From Microlunatus parietis (GTDB lineage: Bacteria > Actinomycetota > Actinomycetes > Propionibacteriales > Propionibacteriaceae): a stretch of 64,000 nt of DNA. Positions 51,098 to 60,148 of the stretch are shown here, piece after piece. Where the stretch lies: positions 1,922,001 to 1,986,000 of the forward strand of contig NZ_JACCBU010000001.1 of NCBI RefSeq assembly GCF_013407955.1, in the 5' to 3' direction. The notes beneath the pieces were generated by a model. It did not search any database. It was not told the origin of the DNA and saw only the letters and a list, made by a program, of their open reading frames with translations. The position numbers and the translations under genes were made by a program. Numbering within the stretch: position 1 is the first letter of the stretch; each line of letters opens with the position of its first letter.

Positions 51098-51934
51098 ATG
51101 ATGCAGCGTTCTCCGCAGACCGCTCGCGAGCGGTTCGGCTTCGCCTGCTGGACCGGCCGGGCCCGCGCGATGGAGACCGCCCACGCGCACGACGAGATCG
51201 AGCTGAACCTGTCCGACGCCGGGCCGCTGCACTACCTGATCGGCGGCCGGATCCAGCGGCTGCCGACCGGCCGGCCCGGGATCTTCTGGGGCAGCACGCC
51301 GCACCAGTTGATCGAGGTGAGCCCGCAGACCCGGCTGATCTGGATGACCGTGCCACTGGACCGGTTCCTGTCCTGGCAACTGCCCGACACCCTGCTGGCG
51401 GCCCTGTTCCGGGGCGAGATCGTGCACGCGGCCGACGATCCCGACCTGGACCGGGCGATCATGCTGCGCTGGGCCGCCGAGTTCGAGCGCTCGCCGGCGT
51501 ACACCGAGATCGTCGCCCTGGAGGCCCGGGCCGCCTGCCGGCGGATCGCGCTCGGCCTGGAACCGGCCGCCGATCGTGATCATTCCGGGCCGGTGTCGTT
51601 CGCCGGCAGCCCGGTGGCGGTCATGGCAGGGTTCATCTCGCGGACGTACCGGGAGCCGATCCGGGTCGCCGACGTCGCCGCGGCCGCTCATCTGAGCCCG
51701 CAGCACGCCATGGAGCTGTTCCACGCCACCATCGGGCTGACCATCGGCGGCTACCTGCTGCAGTGCCGGATCGCCGAGGCGCAGCGGCTGCTGCTGACGG
51801 GCGACCAGTCCATCGCCCGGGTCGCCCTCGACTCCGGCTTCGGCTCGCTGAGCCGGTTCCACGCCGCGTTCCGGGTCACGACCGGGACCACCCCGGCCCG
51901 CTATCGCCGCTCCGGCCTGGTTAGGATCACCTAA
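51098..51934 (+). CDS. AraC-family transcriptional regulator
   Basis: 278 residues. An N-terminal cupin-like sensing part (ETAHAHDEIELNLSDAG; GIFWGSTPHQLIEV) is followed by two helix-turn-helix units: IRVADVAAAAHLSPQHAMEL and SIARVALDSGFGSLSRFHAA, then FRVTTGTTPARYRR. The sensor half suggests a small-molecule inducer. Divergent from the PhyH gene. Its stop codon is part of an iron-box-like sequence for the next gene. Confidence 0.9.
   Translation: MMQRSPQTARERFGFACWTGRARAMETAHAHDEIELNLSDAGPLHYLIGGRIQRLPTGRPGIFWGSTPHQLIEVSPQTRLIWMTVPLDRFLSWQLPDTLLAALFRGEIVHAADDPDLDRAIMLRWAAEFERSPAYTEIVALEARAACRRIALGLEPAADRDHSGPVSFAGSPVAVMAGFISRTYREPIRVADVAAAAHLSPQHAMELFHATIGLTIGGYLLQCRIAEAQRLLLTGDQSIARVALDSGFGSLSRFHAAFRVTTGTTPARYRRSGLVRIT
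51916..51934 (+). promoter_or_regulatory. DtxR/IdeR-like iron box
   Basis: The 19-mer ending TTAGGATCACCTAA matches the TTAGGTTAGSCTAACCTAA consensus at 14 of 19 positions and lies 26 bp before the siderophore-binding lipoprotein gene. Iron repression of that gene is predicted. Confidence 0.6.
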
Positions 51935-51960
51935 GTCACTTGTTTTCCGGAGGGGGCGGC

Positions 51961-52959
51961 GTGCGCCGACTGTTCGTGATCATGGCCGGGCTGGCCCTGC
52001 TGCTCACCACGGCCTGCCAGGGCACCGCCGCACCGGAGCCCGGCGCCGACGCCGGCGGGGCCGGCTTCCCGGTGACCGTGCCGACCAAGTTCGGCGACGT
52101 GGTGATCCCGGCGAAGCCGCAGCGGGTGGTCGCGCTCGGCTGGGGCGACGCGGAGACCGCGCTCGCCCTCGGCGTACAGCCGGTCGGCGCCAGCGACTGG
52201 CTCGCCTTCGGTGGCGAGGGAGTCGGGCCCTGGGCGAAGGCCCGTTATGACGCACCGCCCAAGATCATCGGCACCCTGGAGCCGTCGTACGAGGAGATCG
52301 CCGAGCTGGCGCCGGACCTGATCCTGGACGTCAAGAGCTCCGGTGATCAGGGCCGCTACGACCGGCTGAGCAAGATCGCGCCGACCGTCGGCGTACCCGA
52401 GGGCGGGGACAACTACCTGACCAACGTCGAGCGGCAGATCACCATGATCGCGGTCGCGCTCGGCGTACCGGACCAGGGTACGGCGCTGCTCGCCGACATC
52501 GACCGGGCCTTCGCCGAGGCGGCCGCCGCGCATCCCGAGTTCGCCGGCAGGACGATCACCGTCGCCGCGTACACGAGCGAGGGCTGGGGCGCCTACATCT
52601 CGGCCGCGGACCGGCCGAAGTTCCTGTACCGGTTGGGCTTCGTACCCAATCCCGCGATCGAGAAGGAGCAACCGGAACGCTTCTCGGTGCGGGTCTCGGA
52701 CGAGCGCCTCGACCTGCTCGACGGCGACCTGCTGATCGTGCAGCCGATCGGCAAGACCGCCGCCGACGTGGAGAAGGTCAGCACCTTCAAGAGCATCCCG
52801 GCCGTCCGCGACGGCCGCTATCTGATCTTGGACGCGGCCGACGTCCGCTCCGCCTTCAGCCTCAACTCACCCCTGTCGATCAAGTACGCCATCGACACCG
52901 TTACCCCTCTCCTCGCCGCCAAACTCAGCCCCGGACAGGACAGGAAGGCGGAAGGTTGA
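51961..52959 (+). CDS. Iron-siderophore-binding lipoprotein (FecB/FepB-like)
   Basis: 332 residues from GTG 51961, with GGAGGGGG upstream. Lipobox TTAC at the end of LFVIMAGLALLLTTAC. The class III solute-binding fold is shown by VVALGWGDAETALALGVQPV, IAELAPDLILDVKSSGD and GDLLIVQPIGKTA. No permease or ATPase is adjacent, so it must work with a transporter encoded elsewhere. The iron box upstream supports the siderophore assignment. Confidence 0.86.
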   Translation: MRRLFVIMAGLALLLTTACQGTAAPEPGADAGGAGFPVTVPTKFGDVVIPAKPQRVVALGWGDAETALALGVQPVGASDWLAFGGEGVGPWAKARYDAPPKIIGTLEPSYEEIAELAPDLILDVKSSGDQGRYDRLSKIAPTVGVPEGGDNYLTNVERQITMIAVALGVPDQGTALLADIDRAFAEAAAAHPEFAGRTITVAAYTSEGWGAYISAADRPKFLYRLGFVPNPAIEKEQPERFSVRVSDERLDLLDGDLLIVQPIGKTAADVEKVSTFKSIPAVRDGRYLILDAADVRSAFSLNSPLSIKYAIDTVTPLLAAKLSPGQDRKAEG

Positions 52960-52966
52960 CCATCCC

Positions 52967-53851
52967 ATGATCAACGAACCTGACCACACCTACGGCCCGG
53001 CGGGCTTCAGCACGCTGCCCGACGGTCGCCGGCTCCACTATCGCCGGCGCGGCAGCGGGCGACCGACGGTCGTGTTCGAGTCGGGTATGGGCCTGTCGGG
53101 GTCGATCTGGGGCCTGGTCCAGCCGGCGGTCGCGGCGCGGACGACGACCGTCGTGTACGACCGCGCCGGCTTCGGTCGCAGCGATCCCGCGCCGGGGCCG
53201 CGCGCCCTGGGGCGCCTGGTCGAGGACCTGGCCCACCTGTTGCGCCACCTTGGCGACGCCGGCCCGTACCTGCTGGTCGGCGCCAGCTGGGGCGGGCCGA
53301 TCATCCGGAGCCTGGCCGCGACCGGGGAGTTCCCGATCATCGGGCTGGTGCTGGTCGATCAGAGCGACGAGAACACGTCCGAGTTCTTCACGCCGGCAGC
53401 CCGGCGGCAGTTCGCCCTGTCCCGGCGTCTCCTGGTGCCGATGGCCCGGACCGGGCTCTACCGACGGCTCGGCGGACGGATGGGGCGCAAGCAGCCCGCC
53501 GACGTCGTCCATGATCATCTCCGGTATGACTTCACCGTCTCGGCCGCACGAGCCGCCATCGCCGAGCTGGACGGCTTCTTGGACGATCTCCAGGACCTGG
53601 GCCGGAACCAGCCCAGGCTGGACGGGATCGAGGTCTCCGTGATCAGCGGGACCAAGATCACCCGGGCCGAGCGGAAGTTGCGCGCGGCGATCAACGGGGC
53701 GCACCGGATCACTGCCGAGCGTCTGGATCGCGGTCGGTTCGTTCCGGCCACACAGTCGGGCCATCACGTGATGTTCACCGAGCCCGAGCTCGTCGTGGCC
53801 GAGATCCTGCGGCACCTACCGGACCGGGAGCAGGTACCGGACGTGCACTGA
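52967..53851 (+). CDS. Alpha/beta hydrolase
   Basis: 294 residues. Core motifs: oxyanion strand VVFESGMGLSGSIW, YDRAGFGRSDPAP, nucleophile elbow LLVGASWGGPI with Ser near 106, and catalytic His in SGHHVMF near the C-terminus. Substrate unknown. It follows the siderophore-binding gene by seven bases; a siderophore esterase is conceivable but unsupported. The stop codon lies within a REP-like sequence. Confidence 0.85.
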   Translation: MINEPDHTYGPAGFSTLPDGRRLHYRRRGSGRPTVVFESGMGLSGSIWGLVQPAVAARTTTVVYDRAGFGRSDPAPGPRALGRLVEDLAHLLRHLGDAGPYLLVGASWGGPIIRSLAATGEFPIIGLVLVDQSDENTSEFFTPAARRQFALSRRLLVPMARTGLYRRLGGRMGRKQPADVVHDHLRYDFTVSAARAAIAELDGFLDDLQDLGRNQPRLDGIEVSVISGTKITRAERKLRAAINGAHRITAERLDRGRFVPATQSGHHVMFTEPELVVAEILRHLPDREQVPDVH

Positions 53852-53903
53852 GCCTGTCGAAGTGCGTAACCCGACCGGGGCTCGCCCTTCGCCAGGCTCA
53901 GGG
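53846..53903. repeat. REP-like inverted repeat pair
   Basis: CACTGAGCCTGTCGAAGTG (53846-53864) and CCCTTCGCCAGGCTCAGGG (53885-53903) face each other across a 20-base spacer containing CCGACCGGGGCTCG. It covers the hydrolase stop codon and lies between two convergent genes, so it may also end transcription. Confidence 0.75.
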
Positions 53904-53923
53904 ATCGATCCGACTTCGCCCTT

Positions 53924-56044
53924 TTAGGACGCGTGGTCCTCCGGCTTGTCCCAGAAGTAGCACTCAGGGTCGTACACGGCGGGGGTCGGGTGGATCCAGG
54001 GGTTCACCCAGCCGCCGAGGGCCAGGTTCTCGTTGCGCGGCACGTTGCGCAGACCCTTCTTGATCACCATCACCTGCGGGTAGTTCGCGACACAGCCCAT
54101 GAAGAACGGGCCGTCGGAGATGTGCAGCTTGAAGATCTCCCAGACCAGGCCGTGCCGCTTCATCTCGTCCGGCTCGACCTTGGCCGCGTTGTAGAGGTCC
54201 CAGAGTTTCTTGACCGGGCTGCCGTCCTCGGGCTCCATCCGCGGCGGATGCCGCTTGTACGGATCGACGTCGACTTCCTTCTCGTTGGTGCCGGTGCCGA
54301 GCAGCGTGAACCAGGTGCCCTGCAGCGGCGCCCAGTGCGAGGACTGGACCGGGACCACCCAGCCGGCGTAGATCAACGGGTGGCCGTCGCCGACCTCCCA
54401 GTTGGTCCGCGACATCAACTTGCCGGTCTTCCACTGGTCGTCGTACGACTGCGGCGGAATGGGGTTCTGGGTCATGGTCAGCCCGACGGCCTTGAGGTCG
54501 GCGACCAGCTGGGCGTCCTTGCCGCGATGCTCGGCCGACTCGTCCGCGTGGTAGTCCAGCCGGAGCTCGAGCTTCTTGCCGCTCGGCAGTTCCCGGACCC
54601 CGTCGCCGTTGCTGTCCTTGACGCCGAGTTCGTCCAGCAGCGCCTTCGCCTTCTCCGGGTCGTACGCCACGTAGGCGTCCCGCCAATCGGTGTACAGCTT
54701 CTTGCTGGCCTCGTCGATGTTGAACTCCACGGCCTTCGGGCTGAGCGTGCCCGTCGTCGCCTCGCCGGTGTTGAAGTAGACCGACTTCCGGACCGCCTCG
54801 CGGTTGAACGCGTGCGAGATCGCCTGCCGGAACTTGGGGATGCGGATCAGCTCCCGGAGCTCCGGTTCGATGTAGTCGTAGTTGAGGAACATGATCGACC
54901 CGGTGCCGGACCCGCTGTCCCACAAAATGATCTCGGTGCCGGCGGTCTCGCTCGAGTCCCGGATCCCCTGCACGTCCTGCAATGTGACCTGATTGAACCA
55001 GCCGTGGCAGTAGTCCACCGAGCCCTGCTGGATCTGCAGCTTGCCGGCCTCGGCGTCGGAGACGATGGAGAACTGGATCTCGTCGATGTAGGGAAGTTGA
55101 TCACCGTTCGGCATCACGCACCAGTAGTACGGATTCCGCTCCAGCACGACGCCCTTGGAGTTGTCGAACGACTTGCACTTGTAGCCGATCATGGTCGGGC
55201 AGTCCGGGTTGCGGTGCCAGTCGGCCTTCTGCTCCATCAACCCGCCGACGGTGTCCCAGTTGTCCGGGACGTTCTTGCCGGTCTCCGGATGGAACTGCTT
55301 GAGGTAGTGGCTCGGCATCATCCAGATCGGGCCGTTCTTGCCGATGTTGCCGTTCACCCAGGCGGCGATCTTGTCCGCCGTCAGCGGAGCCGGGGTGTCG
55401 AACGTCAGCTTCAGGGTGAGGTCGTCGACGGCCTCGAACTTGGCCAGGTTGCCACTGCCGGAACGGGCGTCGTCGGGCGGGGTCTGGGCCATCTTCTGGT
55501 CCAGGACGAACTTCTCCCACCACCAGATGATGTTCTCCGTCGTCCACGGTTCACCGTCGGACCACTTCAGGCCCTTCCGGAAATGGAAGGTCCACTCCGA
55601 GGCGTCGTCGTTGGATTCCCAACTCTCGGCCAGACCCGGTCCGACGTCCTGACCGTCATTGAGGTAGCGCAGGATCGAGTGGCCGTAGAAGAACTCCCGG
55701 TCGGAGTTGGCCATCCCTGCACCCGTGGTGCCGAACACGTTCATGTTCAGCCGGCCGCCGTAGTTGCCCGGTTCGACCCACCGGTGCGGGACGACGTACG
55801 GATTCTCCGGCAACCGCTCCTCCACCGGCGGCAGGCTGCTGTCGATGTTCGGCGCCTGCTGGAACTTCGCCGGCTTGGGCAGCGGCTCGGTCACCGACCC
55901 CTTGGCCGTCGACCCGCCGCCCGAAGTCTCGGTGCCGCCGCCGGGGTCGCCGCCACCACCGCTACAGGCGCTGAGCGCAGCGCCGCCGGCCAACGCCGCC
56001 GATCCGTAGAGAAACGCACGTCGAGAGATCTGGGAGGCATCCAT
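53924..56044 (-). CDS. Tat-exported lipoprotein solute-binding protein (family 5), orphan
   Basis: 706 residues from ATG 56044. Twin-arginine signal SRRAFLYGSAALAGGAALSAC ends in a lipobox cysteine. SBP_bac_5 features: SWESNDDASEWTFHFRKGLK, WSDGEPWTTENIIWWWEKF, and IPKFRQAISHAFNREAVRKS. At about 700 residues it is longer than the usual 500-560. No permease or ATPase lies nearby. Export in folded form by Tat suggests a cofactor or tight ligand acquired inside the cell. Confidence 0.87.
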   Translation of the reverse strand: MDASQISRRAFLYGSAALAGGAALSACSGGGGDPGGGTETSGGGSTAKGSVTEPLPKPAKFQQAPNIDSSLPPVEERLPENPYVVPHRWVEPGNYGGRLNMNVFGTTGAGMANSDREFFYGHSILRYLNDGQDVGPGLAESWESNDDASEWTFHFRKGLKWSDGEPWTTENIIWWWEKFVLDQKMAQTPPDDARSGSGNLAKFEAVDDLTLKLTFDTPAPLTADKIAAWVNGNIGKNGPIWMMPSHYLKQFHPETGKNVPDNWDTVGGLMEQKADWHRNPDCPTMIGYKCKSFDNSKGVVLERNPYYWCVMPNGDQLPYIDEIQFSIVSDAEAGKLQIQQGSVDYCHGWFNQVTLQDVQGIRDSSETAGTEIILWDSGSGTGSIMFLNYDYIEPELRELIRIPKFRQAISHAFNREAVRKSVYFNTGEATTGTLSPKAVEFNIDEASKKLYTDWRDAYVAYDPEKAKALLDELGVKDSNGDGVRELPSGKKLELRLDYHADESAEHRGKDAQLVADLKAVGLTMTQNPIPPQSYDDQWKTGKLMSRTNWEVGDGHPLIYAGWVVPVQSSHWAPLQGTWFTLLGTGTNEKEVDVDPYKRHPPRMEPEDGSPVKKLWDLYNAAKVEPDEMKRHGLVWEIFKLHISDGPFFMGCVANYPQVMVIKKGLRNVPRNENLALGGWVNPWIHPTPAVYDPECYFWDKPEDHAS

Positions 56045-56203
56045 CCTTGGCCCTTCCACTGCAGCTGGTCCGTCCTGGTTCATCCAGTTTGGCTGGGTCG
56101 CCGCGAGTTTGTTTTGTCGCGACACTTTCTCCCCAAACCTCTCACAGGAGCGGCACGCTTGCCCAGACCGGGCGCCAGGGTGATTCCGAATCGTGGCCGA
56201 ACC

Positions 56204-58426
56204 TCAGTCGCGCTCGGGCTTCTTCTCCTCTTTCGGCGGCTTCTTCTTCTCGCCGATCAGCTTCTTCGGCGGCTTCTTGAACTTGGTCTTCGGCTCGTCC
56301 TTGAGGTAGCGCTCCATGGTCGGCTTCCAGATCTCCTGGCCGGCGTCGCCGCTGCCCGAGCCCTCCAGCCGCTCGCCGCTCTCCAGCTTGAAGCCCTTCA
56401 CGCCACGCGAGCGGAACCCCTTCTTGCCCCGGATGAACGGCTTCTGCCGCTTGTCGATCGCGATCATCGCGACGCCCGCGGCCTCGGGCGTGTAGCCGGC
56501 GAACCAGACGGCCTCGTTGCTGTCGATGGTGCCGGTCTTGCCCGCCTGCGGCCGGCCGTCCTTGATCGCGGCCCGCTTGCCGGTGCCCTTGGTGATCACG
56601 CTGGACAGCAGCCGGTTCATCCCGTCGGCGACATCCTTGTCCAGCACCCGCTTGCAGTTCCCGTCCGGCACCTCCAGTTCCTTGCGAGCCGGGTTGGTCA
56701 CCTTCTTGATGATCGTCGGGTCGCAGTGGATGCCACGGGCGGCGAACGTCGCGTACGCCTCGGCCATCGAGATCGGCGAGATCTCCACCGAGCCGAGCGT
56801 GAACGACGGGTTGTACTGGTAGTAGTCGACCAGGTCACGGATCTCGCCCTCGTGACCCTCACGCTCGTCCTTGCCGGTGCTCTCGATGCCCAGCTTCTCG
56901 GCCATCTCGGTGGTCCGGCAGAGTCCGACCTGCAGCACCAACTGGGCGAAGTAGGTGTTCACCGACATCTGGATGGCCTTGTTCATGTCCATCTTGCCGT
57001 TGGCGTTGGTGGAGTTCGAGACCTTCCACTTGCCGATCTTGGACCGGCCCTCACAGGTACGGAAGCTGCGGTCCTTGAGGTTGATCGTCTTCTTGGCGTC
57101 GTACGTCTTCGACATCGGAATGCCCCGCTCCAACGCCGCCGCGGCCGTGAACGCCTTGAACGTCGAGCCCGCCTGGTAGCCCTCCGCGCCGCCGAGCGAC
57201 GGCGACACCGAGTAGTTGTAGTAGGTCTCGCCCTTCTTGGAGTTGGTCCCCATCACCGGCCGGCTCTGCGCCATGGCCAAGATCAATCCGGTGCCGGGCT
57301 GGATCATGTTCATCGTCGAGATGATCGGATCCGTCGGCGAGACGACCTTGCTCAGTCGCTTCTGCGCCATGTCCTGCACGTCCGGGTCGATCGCGGTCTC
57401 GATCGTCAGACCGCCCCGCAGCAGCGTGTGCTCCCGCTCCTTCTCGGTCTTGCCGAGGCTCGGTGACTGCAGCAGCGTGCGCCGTACGTAATCGCAGATG
57501 AACGGATAGCGCGAGCCGACGCAGCCGTTCCGGGTCTTCTGCACCTGGCTCTCGTCGAACTTGGTCGCCTTCGCCTCGCGCACCTGCTTGGCGTTGATCA
57601 TCCGCAGCTCGGCCATCCGGTTGATCACGAAGTCGCGCCGCTCGATCGCCGCATCCGGTGACGAGACCGGGTTGACCTGATTCGGGTTCTGCACCAGGCC
57701 GGCCAGCATCGCCGCCTGCGGGAGGGTCAGCTGGTCCGCCGTCGTCCCGAAGTAGTGCCGGGCCGCCGCCTGGACGCCGTACGCGCCCTGGCCGTAGTAG
57801 GCGATGTTGAGGTAGCGCTCGAGGATCTCGTCCTTGCTGAACTTCTCCTCCAGCGCGATCGCGTAGCGGAGCTCGCGGATCTTGCGCTGGATGCCGGCGG
57901 TGCCGCTGGCCTGGGTGACCTGGGCGATGCAGGCCTGATCAAGATCACAGGACTCGACCAGCACCATCTTCACGTACTGCTGACTGATCGAGGAGCCGCC
58001 CTGGGTGTCGCCGCTGGAGGTCCGCAGGAAGGCGCGCAGGGTGCCGGTCAGGTCCATCGCGCCGTGCTCGTAGAAGCGGTGATCTTCGATCGCGAGCTGG
58101 GCCTGGATCATCACCGGCGCGATCTTGTCCAGCGGCACGTAGACCCGGTTCTGAGCATAGAAGTACGTCAGCACTTCGCCGTTGCCGAGCAGCACCTTCG
58201 ACCGCTCCGCCTGCGGTGGTGTGTCCAGCTCGGCCGGCAGGTCCGCCACCTCCTCGGCCGCGGCCTGCCCGGTCACGCCGGCCAGGCCCGCGACCGGGAT
58301 GAACAGCCCGGCAACGAGGGCTCCGGCGAGCACACTCACCAACAAGAACATGATCAATGAGGCCACCACCCGAACCCCACGCCGAGCGGTGGCCCACCCC
58401 GAAGTCTTCACTGCCGCAGCCACCAT
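56204..58426 (-). CDS. Class A penicillin-binding protein
   Basis: 740 residues from ATG 58426. One N-terminal membrane anchor (VRVVASLIMFLLVSVLAGAL). The GT51 glycosyltransferase has AIEDHRFYEHGAMD (catalytic Glu) and GGSSISQQYVKM. The transpeptidase has AGSTFKAFT (SxxK), SVNTYF (SxN) and AGKTGT (KTG). The tail is a lysine-rich segment (FKKPPKKLIGEKKKPPKEEK), unusual for the family and possibly cell-wall or polyanion binding. Makes and cross-links peptidoglycan. GGTAGGGT lies just upstream of the start. Confidence 0.92.
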   Translation of the reverse strand: MVAAAVKTSGWATARRGVRVVASLIMFLLVSVLAGALVAGLFIPVAGLAGVTGQAAAEEVADLPAELDTPPQAERSKVLLGNGEVLTYFYAQNRVYVPLDKIAPVMIQAQLAIEDHRFYEHGAMDLTGTLRAFLRTSSGDTQGGSSISQQYVKMVLVESCDLDQACIAQVTQASGTAGIQRKIRELRYAIALEEKFSKDEILERYLNIAYYGQGAYGVQAAARHYFGTTADQLTLPQAAMLAGLVQNPNQVNPVSSPDAAIERRDFVINRMAELRMINAKQVREAKATKFDESQVQKTRNGCVGSRYPFICDYVRRTLLQSPSLGKTEKEREHTLLRGGLTIETAIDPDVQDMAQKRLSKVVSPTDPIISTMNMIQPGTGLILAMAQSRPVMGTNSKKGETYYNYSVSPSLGGAEGYQAGSTFKAFTAAAALERGIPMSKTYDAKKTINLKDRSFRTCEGRSKIGKWKVSNSTNANGKMDMNKAIQMSVNTYFAQLVLQVGLCRTTEMAEKLGIESTGKDEREGHEGEIRDLVDYYQYNPSFTLGSVEISPISMAEAYATFAARGIHCDPTIIKKVTNPARKELEVPDGNCKRVLDKDVADGMNRLLSSVITKGTGKRAAIKDGRPQAGKTGTIDSNEAVWFAGYTPEAAGVAMIAIDKRQKPFIRGKKGFRSRGVKGFKLESGERLEGSGSGDAGQEIWKPTMERYLKDEPKTKFKKPPKKLIGEKKKPPKEEKKPERD

Positions 58427-58533
58427 CCCCACCCTACCCAGCGCCGGGCCAGGCCGAAGAACTGGTTGTCGAGTCCGGGGCGGGCTGCAAGATTTCGGGG
58501 CGACCCGGCTCACTCACTCGGTGTCCGCGTCAG

Positions 58534-58552
58534 TTAGATTAGGGTTACCTAA
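58534..58552 (+). promoter_or_regulatory. DtxR/IdeR-like iron box
   Basis: TTAGATTAGGGTTACCTAA matches the 19-bp iron-box consensus at about 16 positions and is flanked to give CAGTTAG...CTAACTG. It lies 24 bp before the COG0523-like gene, in the divergent gap with the PBP gene. Confidence 0.72.
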
Positions 58553-58575
58553 CTGACCAAGGAGAGGGTTCCGAC

Positions 58576-59745
58576 GTGCGGATCGTCGTCCTGACCGGCC
58601 TGGATCCGGGCCCGTTGGCCGTGGCCCGACAACACCTGGCCGGGCACCGGCTGCCCACGCTCGACTACCGGACCGACGGTCAGGACCGGTTGGTCCGCTC
58701 GCTCGGCGACGGCTGCGGCGGGCTCGACTCGACGACGCTGCACTGCGGGCAGCGCTGTGTCCCGTGCACGGTGCTGACCGACCTGGCCCACGTCCTCGGC
58801 GAGTACTCGGCTGCCACCTGGTGTGAGGGCCTGTTGATCATGTTGCCGCCGGCGATCCCGGGCTGGGTCGTGCTGGACGCCCTCGGCTCGCTGCCTCCGC
58901 TGGTCCAGGAGCGACTCGAGCTCGGTTCCTTGATCACCGCCCTCGACCCGGTCACGCTGCCGGCCGACCTCGAGTCCGCGGAACCGCTGTCCAGCCGCGG
59001 GATCCGGATCGGGCACGGCGACCAGGCGTGCGGCGGCTTCCTGATCGAGGAACTCCTGTACAGCGACTGCTACATCCTGGTCGGCGGCCCCGGCTCGACC
59101 GCCGATTTCGTACTCGGGCTCGAGCTGGCCCGACACGTCGCACCGCACGGCTGGGCCACGATGCTCGGGGAGGGCCCGTCGATCCTGCCGCCGCCCGATG
59201 CCGGTCGCGACGGTTACGACCCGGTCGAGGTCGGCTGGCGTACGTCGCCGGGATCGGTCGCGGTCGCCCACGACGACGGCCGCGGCCGGATCCGTACCCA
59301 CCTGGCGCACACCCGCCGCCCGCTGCACCCCGGCCGGCTGAAGCGGGCCCTCGGCGCGATCATCCGGGACTGCGTCTGGACCCGAGGCCGCGTCTGGGTG
59401 TCCTCGGTCCCCGACCGCAAGATCGCCTGGACCAGCATCGGCCCGCAGTTCAGCCTGTGCAACGGCGGCAGGTGGCTGGCCGACCGCCCGGAGCGCTGCT
59501 CCGGCACGCTGGACACCGAAGGCATCCTGAACTGGGACCCCGAGCTCGGCGACCGCGGCTGCTGGCTCGCGTTCACCGGCGAGAACCTGCGACCGGACCG
59601 GATCGACGCCCTGCTGGCGAGCTGCGAACTGACCGACGAGGAGTACGCCCTCGGCCCGGGCACCTGGCGCCGGCTCCCCGATCCGCTCCACCTCCACGAG
59701 TCCTTCGGCCACGCCCACCCGACGACCCTGGATCTCCGTAGCTGA
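58576..59745 (+). CDS. CobW/COG0523-like protein lacking the P-loop
   Basis: 389 residues from GTG 58576, with AAGGAGAGG upstream. Where COG0523 metal chaperones have G-x-x-G-x-G-K-T, the N-terminus reads LTGLDPGPLAVARQHLAG, so GTP binding is doubtful. The metal site is a variant: CGQRCVPCTVLTDLAHVL keeps a CxxC. The C-terminal CobW_C-like domain (LHPGRLKRALGAIIRDCVWT; RVWVSSVPDRKIAWTSIGPQ) is intact. The iron box suggests a role in iron starvation rather than the zinc role typical of COG0523. Confidence 0.7.
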   Translation: MRIVVLTGLDPGPLAVARQHLAGHRLPTLDYRTDGQDRLVRSLGDGCGGLDSTTLHCGQRCVPCTVLTDLAHVLGEYSAATWCEGLLIMLPPAIPGWVVLDALGSLPPLVQERLELGSLITALDPVTLPADLESAEPLSSRGIRIGHGDQACGGFLIEELLYSDCYILVGGPGSTADFVLGLELARHVAPHGWATMLGEGPSILPPPDAGRDGYDPVEVGWRTSPGSVAVAHDDGRGRIRTHLAHTRRPLHPGRLKRALGAIIRDCVWTRGRVWVSSVPDRKIAWTSIGPQFSLCNGGRWLADRPERCSGTLDTEGILNWDPELGDRGCWLAFTGENLRPDRIDALLASCELTDEEYALGPGTWRRLPDPLHLHESFGHAHPTTLDLRS

Positions 59746-59773
59746 ATCCGCTCCTCGGGCCGGGCCAACCTGG

Positions 59774-60148
59774 ATGCCCACTGCGAACTGGGTGGTGAAC
59801 GGGCTTTCGGCCTTGGTCGTGCTGGCGGGTTTGGTGACGGTGCGCCTCCCCCGAAGCGCCCGGCCGACAGCTGCCCTGTTTGCTGTCACCGGCCTGCTCT
59901 GCATCCTCGCGGACATGCTGCTCAGCGCCGTGATCTTCAGGTTCTATCCACGATTCCCTCCCACGCAAGGTGGGCTCGGTGGCCCGACCCGCGAGCAGTG
60001 GCAGGCCCTGGACCTCGGCCTGCTGAGCCTCGATCACGTCATCAGCCTCGTCGGAGCCGTCGGCTGGGCGTTCGTCCTCGTGGCCATGTTCGTGGAAGCC
60101 GGCCGGCCGCGACCGATCCATCGGCAGAGCGCCGGAGGTGTGCGCTGA
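59774..60148 (+). CDS. Small membrane protein, unknown
   Basis: 124 residues with about three or four hydrophobic segments (VVNGLSALVVLAGLVTV; ALFAVTGLLCILADMLLSAV; ISLVGAVGWAFVLVAMFV). No family recognised. Overlaps the next membrane-protein gene by one base (TGATG), so they are probably made together and may form a complex. Confidence 0.6.
   Translation: MPTANWVVNGLSALVVLAGLVTVRLPRSARPTAALFAVTGLLCILADMLLSAVIFRFYPRFPPTQGGLGGPTREQWQALDLGLLSLDHVISLVGAVGWAFVLVAMFVEAGRPRPIHRQSAGGVR

Noticed and set aside
53933..57466. Open frame of 1177 codons on the + strand
   Set aside because: It is the antisense shadow of the solute-binding protein and PBP genes; high third-position GC in those genes removes stops opposite them, and the translation is low-complexity R/V/L/G with no family motif.
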